64,000 nucleotides of DNA from Bacillus sp. FJAT-42376 (GTDB lineage: Bacteria; Bacillota; Bacilli; Bacillales; Bacillaceae). Below are positions 52,082 through 60,903 of this stretch, piece by piece (the first letter of the stretch is position 1; each line of letters begins with the position of its first letter). The stretch lies in NCBI RefSeq assembly GCF_003816055.1, contig NZ_CP033906.1:3286001-3350000 (forward strand). The letters run 5' to 3'. The notes beneath the pieces were generated by a model. That model worked only from the letters and a program-made list of their open reading frames with translations. It did no database searches and was not told where the DNA came from. A program made the translations under genes and the position numbers.

Positions 52082-52483
52082 TTATTTGCCTGAATTCAAT
52101 CCGGACCCTACAAATTTTAATTCACTGTCTAATTTATTATAAAATTCGCTTATGACCTTTCTGCTGTATCCAAAGTCGGTTGGAAGGGCTGTGTCCGAGG
52201 AAACTGAAAAGTCGATGGCCGTTTCGAAAGGCCTTACCGAAATGACGGTTGCAACCAAGAGGGCAGACTTTGGTTTTTTAACCTGCACACTAATTTCTCC
52301 GCGTTCTTCGGAAACCGACGTTACCTGACACCCGCCTCTTGAGGATGCGGCTGCCTGTACAGCTTCGATTGCTTTTTTGGCAGTCGTTTTATAGTACCGG
52401 CTTCTCATATCAGGATTCTGATGATTTTCGGACGTCTCACTATGTGCTGAAAAGAAAGCTTGTACTCTTTTTAATAGACTCAT
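52082..52483 (-). CDS. Conserved cytosolic protein of unknown function
   Basis: This 133-aa protein begins MSLLKRVQAFFSAHSETSEN and contains GGCQVTSVSEERGEISVQVK and VRPFETAIDFSVSS. It is soluble and has no membrane helix after the start. I recall similar proteins next to speD in other Bacillus (annotated only as cytosolic protein), but no function. The ATG at 52483 has GAGGAGAAGAAG upstream; a 22-codon extension is less likely. It is probably co-transcribed with nrdR, 61 nt downstream. Confidence 0.8.
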   Translation of the reverse strand: MSLLKRVQAFFSAHSETSENHQNPDMRSRYYKTTAKKAIEAVQAAASSRGGCQVTSVSEERGEISVQVKKPKSALLVATVISVRPFETAIDFSVSSDTALPTDFGYSRKVISEFYNKLDSELKFVGSGLNSGK

Positions 52484-52522
52484 AGGAAATCTTCTTCTCC
52501 TCTTATGTATGTATTTATCTCT

Positions 52523-52551
52523 ATCATACTGTTTTTTCCGGATAATCAAAA
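52523..52551 (-). promoter_or_regulatory. Probable promoter of the cytosolic-protein gene and nrdR
   Basis: TTTTGA (52551-52546), 17 nt and TATGAT (52528-52523) on the minus strand lie just past the speD terminator. Confidence 0.5.
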
Positions 52552-52580
52552 GAGGTGTGAAAGAATCTTCACACCTCTCA
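52547..52580 (-). terminator. Terminator after speD
   Basis: AGAGGTGTGAA-GATTC-TTTCACACCTCT is followed by TTTTG on the minus strand. Confidence 0.85.
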
Positions 52581-52611
52581 AACCAATGACTTTATCAATC
52601 TTGAAATTAAA

Positions 52612-52992
52612 TTACTGAGCTTTTGCCTGAGACTGTTTTACTTGAACAGGTCCCATGCCGCGAGGAATTTCAATATTCTCGCGTGTTTGTGCACTAAGTG
52701 CCTCAGCAATGTAGTCGGCAGCAATATTCGGATTTAAATCTCCGCATGTATACACGTCAATACTCGCATATCCATGTTCAGGAAAACTGTGAATGGTTAG
52801 GTGGGATTCAGAAATAATGACAACCCCGCTCACACCTTGTGGAGCAAATTTATGAAAAGCTACCTCTCTAACTTCTGCACCAGACTTTAAAGCAGCATTA
52901 ACAAACGTTTTTTCAATATAATCCATGTCGTTCAACTTATCGAAATCACAGCCCCATAGTTCTGAGATTACGTGTCGTCCCATTGTTTCCAT
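52612..52992 (-). CDS. speD: SpeD, S-adenosylmethionine decarboxylase proenzyme
   Basis: This 126-aa proenzyme is cut between E62 and S63 in [14 protein letters not shown], turning S63 into the pyruvoyl group that decarboxylates AdoMet for spermidine synthesis. It is nearly the same as B. subtilis SpeD. I use the second ATG (52992, METMGRHV) because GGGGGA is 9 nt upstream; the first ATG is only 3 nt from it. It lies upstream of an unknown conserved gene and nrdR. Confidence 0.96.
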   Translation of the reverse strand: METMGRHVISELWGCDFDKLNDMDYIEKTFVNAALKSGAEVREVAFHKFAPQGVSGVVIISESHLTIHSFPEHGYASIDVYTCGDLNPNIAADYIAEALSAQTRENIEIPRGMGPVQVKQSQAKAQ

Positions 52993-53141
52993 AGTCATGG
53001 ATCCCCCTTATTCGTATTTGGCATTGAATGAAGTTCTCCGCACATTGGCACGCCATACTACCACGGGGGAAAGTTAGTCCTAAGAGGTCCTAACCCTTTA
53101 AGTAGCCACATTGCCTTGCTCTCAAGAAGTTCACGAAAAAT

Positions 53142-53170
53142 AGTATACTTCCTTTGAAACGTTTTTGCAA
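53142..53170 (-). promoter_or_regulatory. Sigma-A promoter of speD
   Basis: TTGCAA (53170-53165), 17 nt and TATACT (53147-53142) lie on the minus strand about 150 nt upstream of speD. Confidence 0.6.
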
Positions 53171-53496
53171 CACACTTCCGCAAAAAATATTTTCCTGATT
53201 TTGAGAACATCTATGTCCCCTTTTATTCTTGACGTCTTGCATTTCGCTGCAGCAGGGAGCCAGCCTGCAGAAAGTAAAAAAACGCCTTCACTGATGCTCG
53301 TTAACAGGTATCCGCATAAATTGGACCAAAAAAAAAGCTTCGCGAAGAATTCGCAAAACGTTTCAGCAATACGTTCAGTTAAGGTTACCCTCTGAGAAGG
53401 CTTTCCGGATTAAAGCAGAGGAAAGCCTACAAGAATGCCTCCCCCGCCTTTCACTTAATCCTCCGGTGCCCTGCTCTTCATCCATTCAACTACAAA
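53171..53496 (-). other. Region downstream of gapB with a hairpin, no gene
   Basis: This 326-nt stretch between the gapB stop and the speD promoter holds an 8-bp perfect hairpin (GGCTTTCC/GGAAAGCC, 53399-53427) and, near 53340, a short CTTCGCGAAG hairpin followed by nine T on the minus strand, which may be the gapB terminator. A 76-codon plus-strand frame has no ribosome-binding site and is not called. Confidence 0.4.
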
Positions 53497-54516
53497 TCAG
53501 ACGATTAAAGGCTTTCTCAAACTTACTGCAGCAAGCTTAACTAAATCCACTACCCTGCAGGAATAGCCCCATTCATTATCATACCAGGCCAAAACCTTTA
53601 CTTTTCTGCCTTCCATTACGATTGTGGAGAGCCCGTCAATGATCGCAGAGTGGGGATCGGTATTAAAATCCACAGACACTAAAGGTTCCGCCGAGAACCG
53701 GATAATTCCTTCCATGGAGCCTGCTGCGGCTGTTGAAAAAGCTTCATTTATTTCACTTGCCGTTACTTCCCGTTTTACATCGACTACAAGATCCACCAGC
53801 GACACATTAGGGGTTGGCACGCGAATAGCCATACCATGAAGCTTGCCTTTCAGGTGAGGGAGAACAAGCGAAAGGGCTTTTGCCGCTCCTGTGGTAGTCG
53901 GAATAATTGATTGCGCACACGATCTGGCACGGCGCAAATCTTTATGAGGATTATCAATATTATTCTGGTCGTTCGTATAAGCATGAACCGTTGTCATCAG
54001 ACCGTTCTCGATTCCGAATTGTTCATCAAGAACTTTTACGACAGGAGCCAGGCAATTGGTTGTGCAGGAGGCATTCGAGATGATTTGATGTTCATCCTTC
54101 AGCATATGTTCATTTACACCCATGACAATCGTGATGTCCTCGTCTTTTCCAGGAGCGGTCAGCACGACCTTTTTGGCTCCTGCTGTAATATGGTCCATTG
54201 CTTTTTCCTTTGAATTGAACTTCCCTGTTGCCTCAATGACTATATCAATATTCAGCTCCCCCCACGGAAGCATTTTAGGATCGCGATTGTTTAAAAGCAG
54301 AATTTTGTGACCGTTTACAATTAAATGGTCACCAGCCGGTATAACTTCGCCTTCAAATTTCCCGTGATTGGTATCATATTTGATGAGGTGTGCAAGCGTT
54401 TCTGCGGGGTAGCTCGCATTGATTGCAGCAATACGGAAATGTTCCCCCATAATCGCTTTGCGAAATACCATTCTTCCAATTCTCCCAAACCCGTTTATGG
54501 CTACATTTACGTTCAT
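53497..54516 (-). CDS. gapB: GapB, gluconeogenic glyceraldehyde-3-phosphate dehydrogenase
   Basis: This 339-aa enzyme has the NAD(P)-binding motif INGFGRIGRMVFR and catalytic cysteine C151 in SNASCTTNCLAP. In B. subtilis GapB works in gluconeogenesis with NADP and is repressed by CcpN on glucose. The assignment as GapB rather than GapA rests on its neighbours (speD, dnaB) and on two CcpN-like operators upstream. The ATG at 54516 follows GGAAGGGG. Confidence 0.94.
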   Translation of the reverse strand: MNVNVAINGFGRIGRMVFRKAIMGEHFRIAAINASYPAETLAHLIKYDTNHGKFEGEVIPAGDHLIVNGHKILLLNNRDPKMLPWGELNIDIVIEATGKFNSKEKAMDHITAGAKKVVLTAPGKDEDITIVMGVNEHMLKDEHQIISNASCTTNCLAPVVKVLDEQFGIENGLMTTVHAYTNDQNNIDNPHKDLRRARSCAQSIIPTTTGAAKALSLVLPHLKGKLHGMAIRVPTPNVSLVDLVVDVKREVTASEINEAFSTAAAGSMEGIIRFSAEPLVSVDFNTDPHSAIIDGLSTIVMEGRKVKVLAWYDNEWGYSCRVVDLVKLAAVSLRKPLIV

Positions 54517-54553
54517 ATAAATGACCCCTTCCGCCTTTGTGTTATACTAGAAG

Positions 54554-54580
54554 TGTTTATCATATAAATAGTATATCACA
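54554..54580 (-). promoter_or_regulatory. Two CcpN-like operators upstream of gapB
   Basis: The CcpN consensus TRTGHYATAYW matches TGTGATATACT (54580-54570) at all 11 positions and TATGATAAACA (54564-54554) at 10 of 11. A -10-like TATAAC at 54546-54541 follows, so both lie in the promoter region. CcpN repression of gapB during growth on sugar would fit. Confidence 0.65.
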
Positions 54581-54746
54581 TTTGGAGGTTTTGGAAAGAA
54601 GGAAACCACCTATTTTTTTGCGATTTTCGGAATTTTTACAGACATATTTCAGATTCATGCCATACTAAAAAAGAAACCGCTGCATTTCGTGATGTCTTCC
54701 CTTAACAGGCCGGTTGTTTTAATAAAAAAGCTCTATTGTACTTGGC

Positions 54747-54878
54747 TGTTGATTTCCGTTACAGGCGCTCAGCGGCCAGCGGGGCGGGCGGTGAGCCTCT
54801 TCGCCGCTATGCGCCTGCGGGGTCTCACCTGTCCCGCTCCCGCCTTCCACTTCAATCAACTGGTGCTAAAAATCAACA
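54747..54878. repeat. Dispersed palindromic element (MITE-like), about 132 bp
   Basis: The ends are inverted repeats TGTTGATTT (54747-54755) and AAATCAACA (54870-54878). Between them the strand is GC-rich and contains GCGGGGTCTCACCTGTCCCGC and a run of GCGGCCAGCGGGGCGGGCGG, unlike its A+T-rich surroundings. I recall closely related elements scattered in other Bacillus genomes. A degraded relative is at 23100-23225. Confidence 0.7.
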
Positions 54879-54896
54879 ACTTGTTTTACATAGCCA

Positions 54897-54944
54897 ATAA
54901 AAAAACCCCCCGGTATGCTTCAAATTGACGCATACCGGGGGGTT
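54897..54944 (-). terminator. Terminator after coaE
   Basis: A 15-bp perfect stem (AACCCCCCGGTATGC and its complement) is followed by TTTTTTTATT on the minus strand, about 75 nt after the coaE stop. Confidence 0.92.
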
Positions 54945-55019
54945 TCCAGTCCACTATATCCTTCTGGAAGGGATTTTTCCGACTTGCCCCTTTAGAGAAT
55001 CAAAGGGTGCGGAAAAGGG

Positions 55020-55622
55020 TCAATCGCTTAATTTCCATTTATCCATAATTGCCGACAGCTGGTTTTTCGTTTCTTCGACTGTTCCATTGTTATAAAGAAC
55101 CTCATCTGCCAGGTGTTTCTTTTCTTCAAGCGGCATTTGAGAATCGATCCGCTGCCGTGCCTCTTTTTCATTGTATTGGTTTCTCTTCATCAGGCGATTT
55201 ACCTGAACGTCCGGTGTCACATAAACAAGAAGAATCTTATCCGCAAAATGGGTGAGCTTGCTTTCAAAGAGAAGCGGGATATCAAGAATAACCGCTTTTT
55301 TCCCTTGTTGGATATATTCATCTCTTTGTCGGACCATTTCTTGTCGGACCTGCGGATGAACAATCCCATTCAGCACTTTCCTTTTCTCGCTGTCTCCAAA
55401 AATCAGACTGCCGAGTTTCGCCCGGTCAATCGAACCATCATTTTGAAGGATGGAATCCCCAAACGCTTCAACAATCTGGGTATATGCCGGCATTCCCGGA
55501 TCTACCGCTTCCTTCGCCAGGATATCCGCATCTATAATCGGGAACCCATATTCCTTTAATATGGAGGAAACCGTACTTTTACCGCTTGCAATTCCTCCCG
55601 TTAAACCAATTACGAGTGTCAC
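55020..55622 (-). CDS. coaE: CoaE, dephospho-CoA kinase
   Basis: This 200-aa P-loop kinase does the last step of coenzyme A synthesis. Walker A is [12 protein letters not shown]. The motifs [16 protein letters not shown] and VHPQVRQEM follow. The start is GTG at 55622 behind GGGAGAAG; an upstream ATG frame gives extra residues unlike the family. It is the last gene of polA-mutM-ytaF-coaE, 14 nt after ytaF. Confidence 0.96.
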   Translation of the reverse strand: MTLVIGLTGGIASGKSTVSSILKEYGFPIIDADILAKEAVDPGMPAYTQIVEAFGDSILQNDGSIDRAKLGSLIFGDSEKRKVLNGIVHPQVRQEMVRQRDEYIQQGKKAVILDIPLLFESKLTHFADKILLVYVTPDVQVNRLMKRNQYNEKEARQRIDSQMPLEEKKHLADEVLYNNGTVEETKNQLSAIMDKWKLSD

Positions 55623-55636
55623 GTAAATCTTCTCCC

Positions 55637-56269
55637 TTACAGCTTCCAAACTCCGATTAAAATCAAAAGAATACCAGGCAGACAGTTAAACTTTTCAATC
55701 CAGGACCACCGTGAAAAAAGATGTCCGGAATGAATGCCGCAAAGCAGAAAGCCAGAGCTCATCAAAGCAGCTGCCGCACTCATTACATACGGAGAAAAAC
55801 CAAGGAGTGCCGCCCCAAAGCCGGCTCCGAAAGCATCAAAGGACAAAGCTGCTCCAAGCAGCAAAGCTTCAATTCCTGTAATATGCCCCGAACCGTCCAA
55901 GTCTGCTGTGGATGGCCGTTTAAGTATATGGATGACAATTCCCAATGATTTAATTTCCAGATTAAAAAGTGTTTTCTCCCGCTCTTCTTTTGTAAGGTCT
56001 TTGGAAGGCCTGAAAAATTGATAAAGCACCCAGGCTCCGATTCCAATCAGAATGAGTCCGCCCATTCTCTTCGTCCATTCTGGATCAATAAATGAGCTCA
56101 GCAAATGCCCTGTAAGCATGGCTGCCAGCAAACTGAAGGCGGAGCACAAAGCAATAATCAGCAGCGACTTAAATGGAATTTTCATTTTCTTTAATCCGTA
56201 GCTGAATCCAACTGAAAAACTGTCCAGACTAACGGCAAAAGCCATGATAAAGAGGGATATGGATGTCAT
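55637..56269 (-). CDS. ytaF: YtaF, sporulation membrane protein (MntP-like)
   Basis: This 210-aa protein has six membrane helices with two related halves, each carrying a D-containing motif ([18 protein letters not shown] and [17 protein letters not shown]), as in the MntP/YtaF family of putative Mn exporters. B. subtilis ytaF is sporulation-expressed. It lies between mutM and coaE, 79 nt after mutM. Its substrate is not shown. Confidence 0.92.
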   Translation of the reverse strand: MTSISLFIMAFAVSLDSFSVGFSYGLKKMKIPFKSLLIIALCSAFSLLAAMLTGHLLSSFIDPEWTKRMGGLILIGIGAWVLYQFFRPSKDLTKEEREKTLFNLEIKSLGIVIHILKRPSTADLDGSGHITGIEALLLGAALSFDAFGAGFGAALLGFSPYVMSAAAALMSSGFLLCGIHSGHLFSRWSWIEKFNCLPGILLILIGVWKL

Positions 56270-56348
56270 AGATGGCAGAGGCCCCTTCCGTTCGGTTCTT
56301 CTGCATTATATGACATCCGCCCATCAAAAGTGACGACAGCTTATCTCT

Positions 56349-57200
56349 TTAAGTATTCGCACTGATACCGGGATCAAGAAGCTGACAGTTCGGACAGTAA
56401 TGGGTCCCTCTTCCGCCCACTGTCTTTTTCTCGATGGCCGTTCCGCATACTTTGCATGGCTCTGCTTTTCTTCCGTAGACGAAAAGCTGAAGCTGAAACA
56501 TGCCGGTTTTCCCCTGAGAGTTAACATAAGACCGTATCGTGCTCCCGCCTTGTTCCACTGCTTCCCCCAAAGTGGAAATGATGCTCTCTTTGAGATCATG
56601 AACTTCGTTTATTGACAGTTCCTTTGCGGGCTTTTCCGGATGGAGCCGTGCTCTGAACAAAGCCTCGTCCACATAGATATTTCCCAGTCCTGTCACTACA
56701 CGCTGATCAAGAAGCACCACTTTGATCATCCGGTTCGTCCTTGAAAGTATATCTGCAAGGTAATCTGCAGAAAATTCATTTGAGAATGGTTCAGGTCCAA
56801 GCTGGGACAGCGGGAGATCGTGCTGCTCCTTTCCTTTTTCAAAAAGATGCATCGTTCCGAACTTGCGGACATCGTCATAGCGCAAATGGGTACCATCCCC
56901 AAACCGGAAGATGACGTGTGTGTGCTTGCCTGGCTCTTCTTCGTCCCTGTAAAGGCCGTATTTCCCTTCCATTCTCAGATGGGAAACGAGCACATAATCA
57001 TCGAGGGAGAACATCAGAAACTTCCCTCTTCTCCCTATATCGCGAATGACTTGTCCTTTCAATGCATCCTGGAATTGAAAGACATCATCCGGTTTTTTAA
57101 TCATTTTAGGCCACCGTACATCAATCTCTGCGATGGTTTTTCCTTTTACTAATTCTATAAGCGTTCTTCTGACGGTTTCAACTTCCGGCAATTCAGGCAC
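56349..57200 (-). CDS. mutM: MutM, formamidopyrimidine-DNA glycosylase
   Basis: This 283-aa enzyme removes 8-oxoguanine and FapyG and cuts the abasic site. Catalytic P2 and E3 are in PELPEVETVRR, the H2TH domain has GNIYVDEALFRARLHPEKPA, and the C-terminal zinc finger is CKVCGTAIEKK...CPNCQ. The start is GTG at 57200, with AAGGATG upstream. It lies 17 nt after polA. Confidence 0.97.
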   Translation of the reverse strand: MPELPEVETVRRTLIELVKGKTIAEIDVRWPKMIKKPDDVFQFQDALKGQVIRDIGRRGKFLMFSLDDYVLVSHLRMEGKYGLYRDEEEPGKHTHVIFRFGDGTHLRYDDVRKFGTMHLFEKGKEQHDLPLSQLGPEPFSNEFSADYLADILSRTNRMIKVVLLDQRVVTGLGNIYVDEALFRARLHPEKPAKELSINEVHDLKESIISTLGEAVEQGGSTIRSYVNSQGKTGMFQLQLFVYGRKAEPCKVCGTAIEKKTVGGRGTHYCPNCQLLDPGISANT

Positions 57201-57217
57201 AGTCTCACATCCTTTTG

Positions 57218-59851
57218 TTACTTGGCATCATACCAGGAATCTCCGTATGCATAGTCCACTTTCAATGGCACGTCCAATTCCACAGCATGCTCCATCACTT
57301 GAGGGACCAATTTTTTCAGCACTTCAATTTCCTCCGGCGGTGCTTCAAAGATCAATTCATCATGAACTTGAAGAAGAAGATTCGTTTGGAGTCCCTGTTC
57401 GTCCAATTCTCTCGCCATATCGATCATTGCTTTTTTTATAATATCCGCTGCACTTCCCTGTATCGGTGTATTCATCGCTGTCCGTTCGGCGAAACCGCGG
57501 AGATTGAAGTTCCGGCTCGTAATTTCAGGAAGGTAGCGCCTGCGCTGAAGCAATGTGGACACATACCCTTTCTGCTTCGCTTCCCTTACAATATCATCCA
57601 TATACTCTTTTACGCCTTCAAAGCTTTCCAGGTATCGGCTGATGAATTCGCCCGCTTCTTTCCTTGTTATCCCCAGGCTTTGAGAAAGGCCGTAATCACT
57701 GATTCCATATACAATTCCGAAGTTAACGGCCTTTGCCTGTCTTCTCATATTGGAAGTCACTTCATCTACACCTACATGGAAAACATCCATCGCTGTTTTT
57801 GTATGGACGTCCATGTCATTCCTGAATGCTTCCATCAGATTCTTATCCTGGGCTATGTGGGCAAGCACCCTTAACTCAATCTGAGAATAATCGGCAGCAA
57901 AGATGACCCATCCTTCTTTTGAGGGAACAAATGCTTCCCGTATTTTTCTCCCCTCTTCCAGGCGGATGGGGATATTTTGCAGATTGGGATCAGTCGAGCT
58001 TAAACGGCCTGTTTGTGTCAGAGCCTGGTTGAAGCGGGTATGCACTTTATGTGTATCCTCGTGAACAACTTTCAGCAGCCCCTCTATATAAGTAGACTGG
58101 AGTTTCCCCAGCTGTCTGTATAATAAAATTTGCCCGACGATTTCATGGCGGTCAGCAAGCTTTTCCAGGACATCTGCTGACGTAGAGTAACCCGTTTTGG
58201 TTTTCTTCACCGGCGGCAGTTCCAATTTTTCAAATAAGATGACACCAAGCTGTTTAGGAGAGTTGATATTAAACGATTCCCCTGCCAGGCCATGTATTTT
58301 ATTTTCAAGCGCCTGCAGCTGCTGGGTTAAATCCGCCCCCATCTCCTTTAATTTGCTGACATCCACTTTCACACCGAGGGCTTCCATTTTAGCAAGAATA
58401 ATGGCAAGCGGCATTTCCAGATCATGATAGAGCTCATATTGGCCATTCTCACGAAGGCTGTCTTCCAGAGAACTGCTCAGTTTGCGGATGGCCTCCCCTT
58501 TGCGGACGAGATGATCCGCCAGTACATCCTCATCAGGCAGCTTGCGTTTGGCCCCTTTGCTGTAAACGGATTCATCCGTTCTCGCTCCGGTAATTCCCTT
58601 CATTTTAGCCAAACCGGCTACATCTTCAATCGTTTGAGAAGCATCTAGGATATAAGAGGCCAGCAGCACATCGAAATCTATCCCTGCAAGCTCGATTCCT
58701 TTCCATTTGAGAGCAACAGCCGAACGCTTTGCATCGAATACCGTTTTCCTCATCGTCTCATCTTCCGCCCATTCTTTAAACGCTGCGGAATTCATAGCCA
58801 GTTCAAAAGGAAGATAGAAACGGCCATTTTCGTTAATGATGGCAAAGCCTGCTATATCGCTGCGGTGATAGTTTTCATTCCATACCTCAACGATTAAAAC
58901 AGAATCCTCAACAAGCATCTCTCCTGTAACCTCATCTGCTGCCGTATAAGAGAGCTCTTCCACTTCCTCCTGTTCTTCCGTTTCCAATCCCGTATCAAAC
59001 TTGTCGATCAGCGTTTTAAATCCAAGCTCCCGGAATACAGGCAGCACCTCCTGTGGATTATAGCCGCTGTAGCTGATATCCTCCAGAGAAATCGTGATCG
59101 GGCTTTCCCGGTTAATGGTTGCGAGCTGCTTGCTCATAACCGCCTCTTCCCGATGGGTTTCAAGTCTCTCCTTCAGCTTTCCTTTCAGCTGATCAAGTGA
59201 ATCCAGTACATTTTCGACCGTGCCGAATTCCTTTAGCAGCTTAATGGCTGTTTTTTCCCCTACTCCCTGAACACCCGGTATATTATCGGAGCTGTCTCCC
59301 ATCAGTCCTTTCATATCAATAATCTGGGCTGGAGTCAGACCATATTTTTCTTCAATAAACGCTGGAGTGTAGGAGTCTACATCTGTAATCCCTTTTTTAG
59401 TTATGGAAACGGTCACACGAGGACTCGAAAGCTGTGTTAAATCCTTGTCCCCCGAAATAACCTTCACTTCAAAGCCTTCTTCTTCCGCCGCTTTGGAAAG
59501 GGTGCCGATAATATCGTCCGCTTCATAATTCTCCAGCTGATAGCGGGGGATATGATAGACATCAAGAAGCTCATGAATAAACGGGAACTGTTCTGACAGC
59601 TCAGGCGGTGTTTTTTGTCTGCCGCCTTTGTACTCCGAATACGTTTTGTGGCGAAATGTCGTTTTCCCTGCGTCAAACGCCACAAGCATATGCGTAGGAT
59701 TTTCTTCTTCTAAAATTTTCATTAAAATCATCGTAAAGCCATAGATCGCATTTGTATGTACACCTTTATCGTTATTCAGAAGAGGCAAGGCAAAAAATGC
59801 CCGGTATGCAATACTGTTTCCGTCAATGAGGACTAGTTTTTTCCTGTCCAA
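57218..59851 (-). CDS. polA: PolA, DNA polymerase I
   Basis: This 877-aa polymerase fills gaps and removes primers. The 5'-3' exonuclease domain (about 1-290) has LIDGNSIAYRAFFAL, YEADDIIGT and GDSSDNIPGVQGVGEKTA. The middle 3'-5' exonuclease-like domain lacks the catalytic carboxylates, as is usual in Bacillus, so proofreading is unlikely. Polymerase motifs DYSQIELRVLAHIA, RRQAKAVNFGIVYG and LLQVHDELIFEAPP are present. The start is TTG at 59851 after AAGGAGGA. Confidence 0.97.
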   Translation of the reverse strand: MDRKKLVLIDGNSIAYRAFFALPLLNNDKGVHTNAIYGFTMILMKILEEENPTHMLVAFDAGKTTFRHKTYSEYKGGRQKTPPELSEQFPFIHELLDVYHIPRYQLENYEADDIIGTLSKAAEEEGFEVKVISGDKDLTQLSSPRVTVSITKKGITDVDSYTPAFIEEKYGLTPAQIIDMKGLMGDSSDNIPGVQGVGEKTAIKLLKEFGTVENVLDSLDQLKGKLKERLETHREEAVMSKQLATINRESPITISLEDISYSGYNPQEVLPVFRELGFKTLIDKFDTGLETEEQEEVEELSYTAADEVTGEMLVEDSVLIVEVWNENYHRSDIAGFAIINENGRFYLPFELAMNSAAFKEWAEDETMRKTVFDAKRSAVALKWKGIELAGIDFDVLLASYILDASQTIEDVAGLAKMKGITGARTDESVYSKGAKRKLPDEDVLADHLVRKGEAIRKLSSSLEDSLRENGQYELYHDLEMPLAIILAKMEALGVKVDVSKLKEMGADLTQQLQALENKIHGLAGESFNINSPKQLGVILFEKLELPPVKKTKTGYSTSADVLEKLADRHEIVGQILLYRQLGKLQSTYIEGLLKVVHEDTHKVHTRFNQALTQTGRLSSTDPNLQNIPIRLEEGRKIREAFVPSKEGWVIFAADYSQIELRVLAHIAQDKNLMEAFRNDMDVHTKTAMDVFHVGVDEVTSNMRRQAKAVNFGIVYGISDYGLSQSLGITRKEAGEFISRYLESFEGVKEYMDDIVREAKQKGYVSTLLQRRRYLPEITSRNFNLRGFAERTAMNTPIQGSAADIIKKAMIDMARELDEQGLQTNLLLQVHDELIFEAPPEEIEVLKKLVPQVMEHAVELDVPLKVDYAYGDSWYDAK

Positions 59852-59901
59852 ATTTCTTCCTCCTTAAAGCGCTAGCGCCTTGAATGTAATAATCAGCTAC
59901 A

Positions 59902-59967
59902 GAAAAAAGCCGCCTTATTCTTCCTCATATTCTATCATGAGTGTATGCGGAAAGAAAAATGGCGGCC
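59902..59967 (-). terminator. Possible terminator between hflC and polA
   Basis: GCCGCC and GGCGGC lie 48 nt apart and could pair, with TTTTTT following on the minus strand. The loop is unusually long and contains the likely polA promoter (extended -10 TGATAGAAT, 59937-59929). The pairing is tentative. Confidence 0.35.
59929..59937 (-). promoter_or_regulatory. Extended -10 promoter of polA
   Basis: TGATAGAAT (TGnTANAAT) on the minus strand lies about 80 nt upstream of the polA start. No good -35 is visible, as is common for extended -10 promoters. Confidence 0.45.
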
Positions 59968-59973
59968 TTGTAT

Positions 59974-60903
59974 TCAGTTGGTCTTTCCTAAGAGTGTTTG
60001 CGCATAGGGAGAATCAAACGGGATAATGATGACCGTTTCTCCGTCAATTGTTTTCTTATACGATTCCAATGTGCGGTACAAGCCGTAGAAGCCTGAGTCA
60101 GCGGAGTACGCTTTGTTATATATTTTAGCGGCTTCCTGTTCTCCCTGGCCCCGGATTACATCCGCTTCTGATTCGGCCTTGGCAATGGTCTCTTTGACGA
60201 GCTTATCTGCTTTCGCTGTCATTCTGTTTTTATCCGCATCGCCTTTTGATAAATACTCCTGCGCCGTGGAATCCCGCTCTGAAATCATTCTCGTATATAC
60301 CGATTTTTCATTTGCCTCCGGCAGGTCCGTTCTCTTGATCCTTACATCGGTTACGGTAATTCCGTATTGGTCCCGCTCAAGCGCCTCATTGACTAGTGCG
60401 GTTACTTTATCGTTCAGGCTCCCTCTGGAAGATTTCTCATCGTTGATGATTTCATCATAATTCAGCTGACCGAGTTCAGAACGAATGGAGGAAAAAACAA
60501 ACTCCGCCATTTTCGCTTCTGCATTCACCATGTTGCGGGCATTCGAAATCATTTTCTTTGGATCTTCTATTTTCCAAACGGCATAGTTGTCAATAATCAT
60601 CCTCTTTTTATCCTTCGTATTGATTTCCGCTTCTTTTACATCATAGGTCATCTGATATTTCGGGAGAGAAGAAACACTCTGGACAAGCGGAATTTTTGTA
60701 TGCAATCCCGGTTTTTCAATAATATTGACAACTTCGCCGAATTGGCGGACGACTTTGTATTCATTTTCCTGAACAATAAAAACACTTGAGAATACCGCAA
60801 TAAGGAGGACGATGCATCCTATCAGAAACAATCCAAACCGGATGAATTTTGAATAGCCGCCCGGCAGTCTTTCTTTAAAGTTCACAATGTTCTCATTGGC
60901 CAT
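59974..60903 (-). CDS. hflC: HflC, SPFH-domain membrane protein
   Basis: This 309-aa protein has an N-terminal membrane helix (about residues 24-46, FIRFGLFLIGCIVLLIAVFS) and an SPFH/band-7 domain starting ENEYKVVRQFGEV, then a long helical region. In E. coli HflC and HflK form a cage around the FtsH protease. The ATG at 60903 follows AAGGAAGTG; it overlaps hflK by 11 nt. B. subtilis lacks hflKC and uses FloA/FloT instead. Confidence 0.93.
   Translation of the reverse strand: MANENIVNFKERLPGGYSKFIRFGLFLIGCIVLLIAVFSSVFIVQENEYKVVRQFGEVVNIIEKPGLHTKIPLVQSVSSLPKYQMTYDVKEAEINTKDKKRMIIDNYAVWKIEDPKKMISNARNMVNAEAKMAEFVFSSIRSELGQLNYDEIINDEKSSRGSLNDKVTALVNEALERDQYGITVTDVRIKRTDLPEANEKSVYTRMISERDSTAQEYLSKGDADKNRMTAKADKLVKETIAKAESEADVIRGQGEQEAAKIYNKAYSADSGFYGLYRTLESYKKTIDGETVIIIPFDSPYAQTLLGKTN

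Noticed and set aside
53165..53395. Plus-strand frame of 76 codons downstream of gapB
   Set aside because: Poor start region, overlaps the speD promoter, and the product resembles nothing.
54689..54928. Plus-strand frame of 79 codons across the gapB-coaE gap
   Set aside because: It runs through the palindromic element and the coaE terminator, has no ribosome-binding site and no recognisable product.
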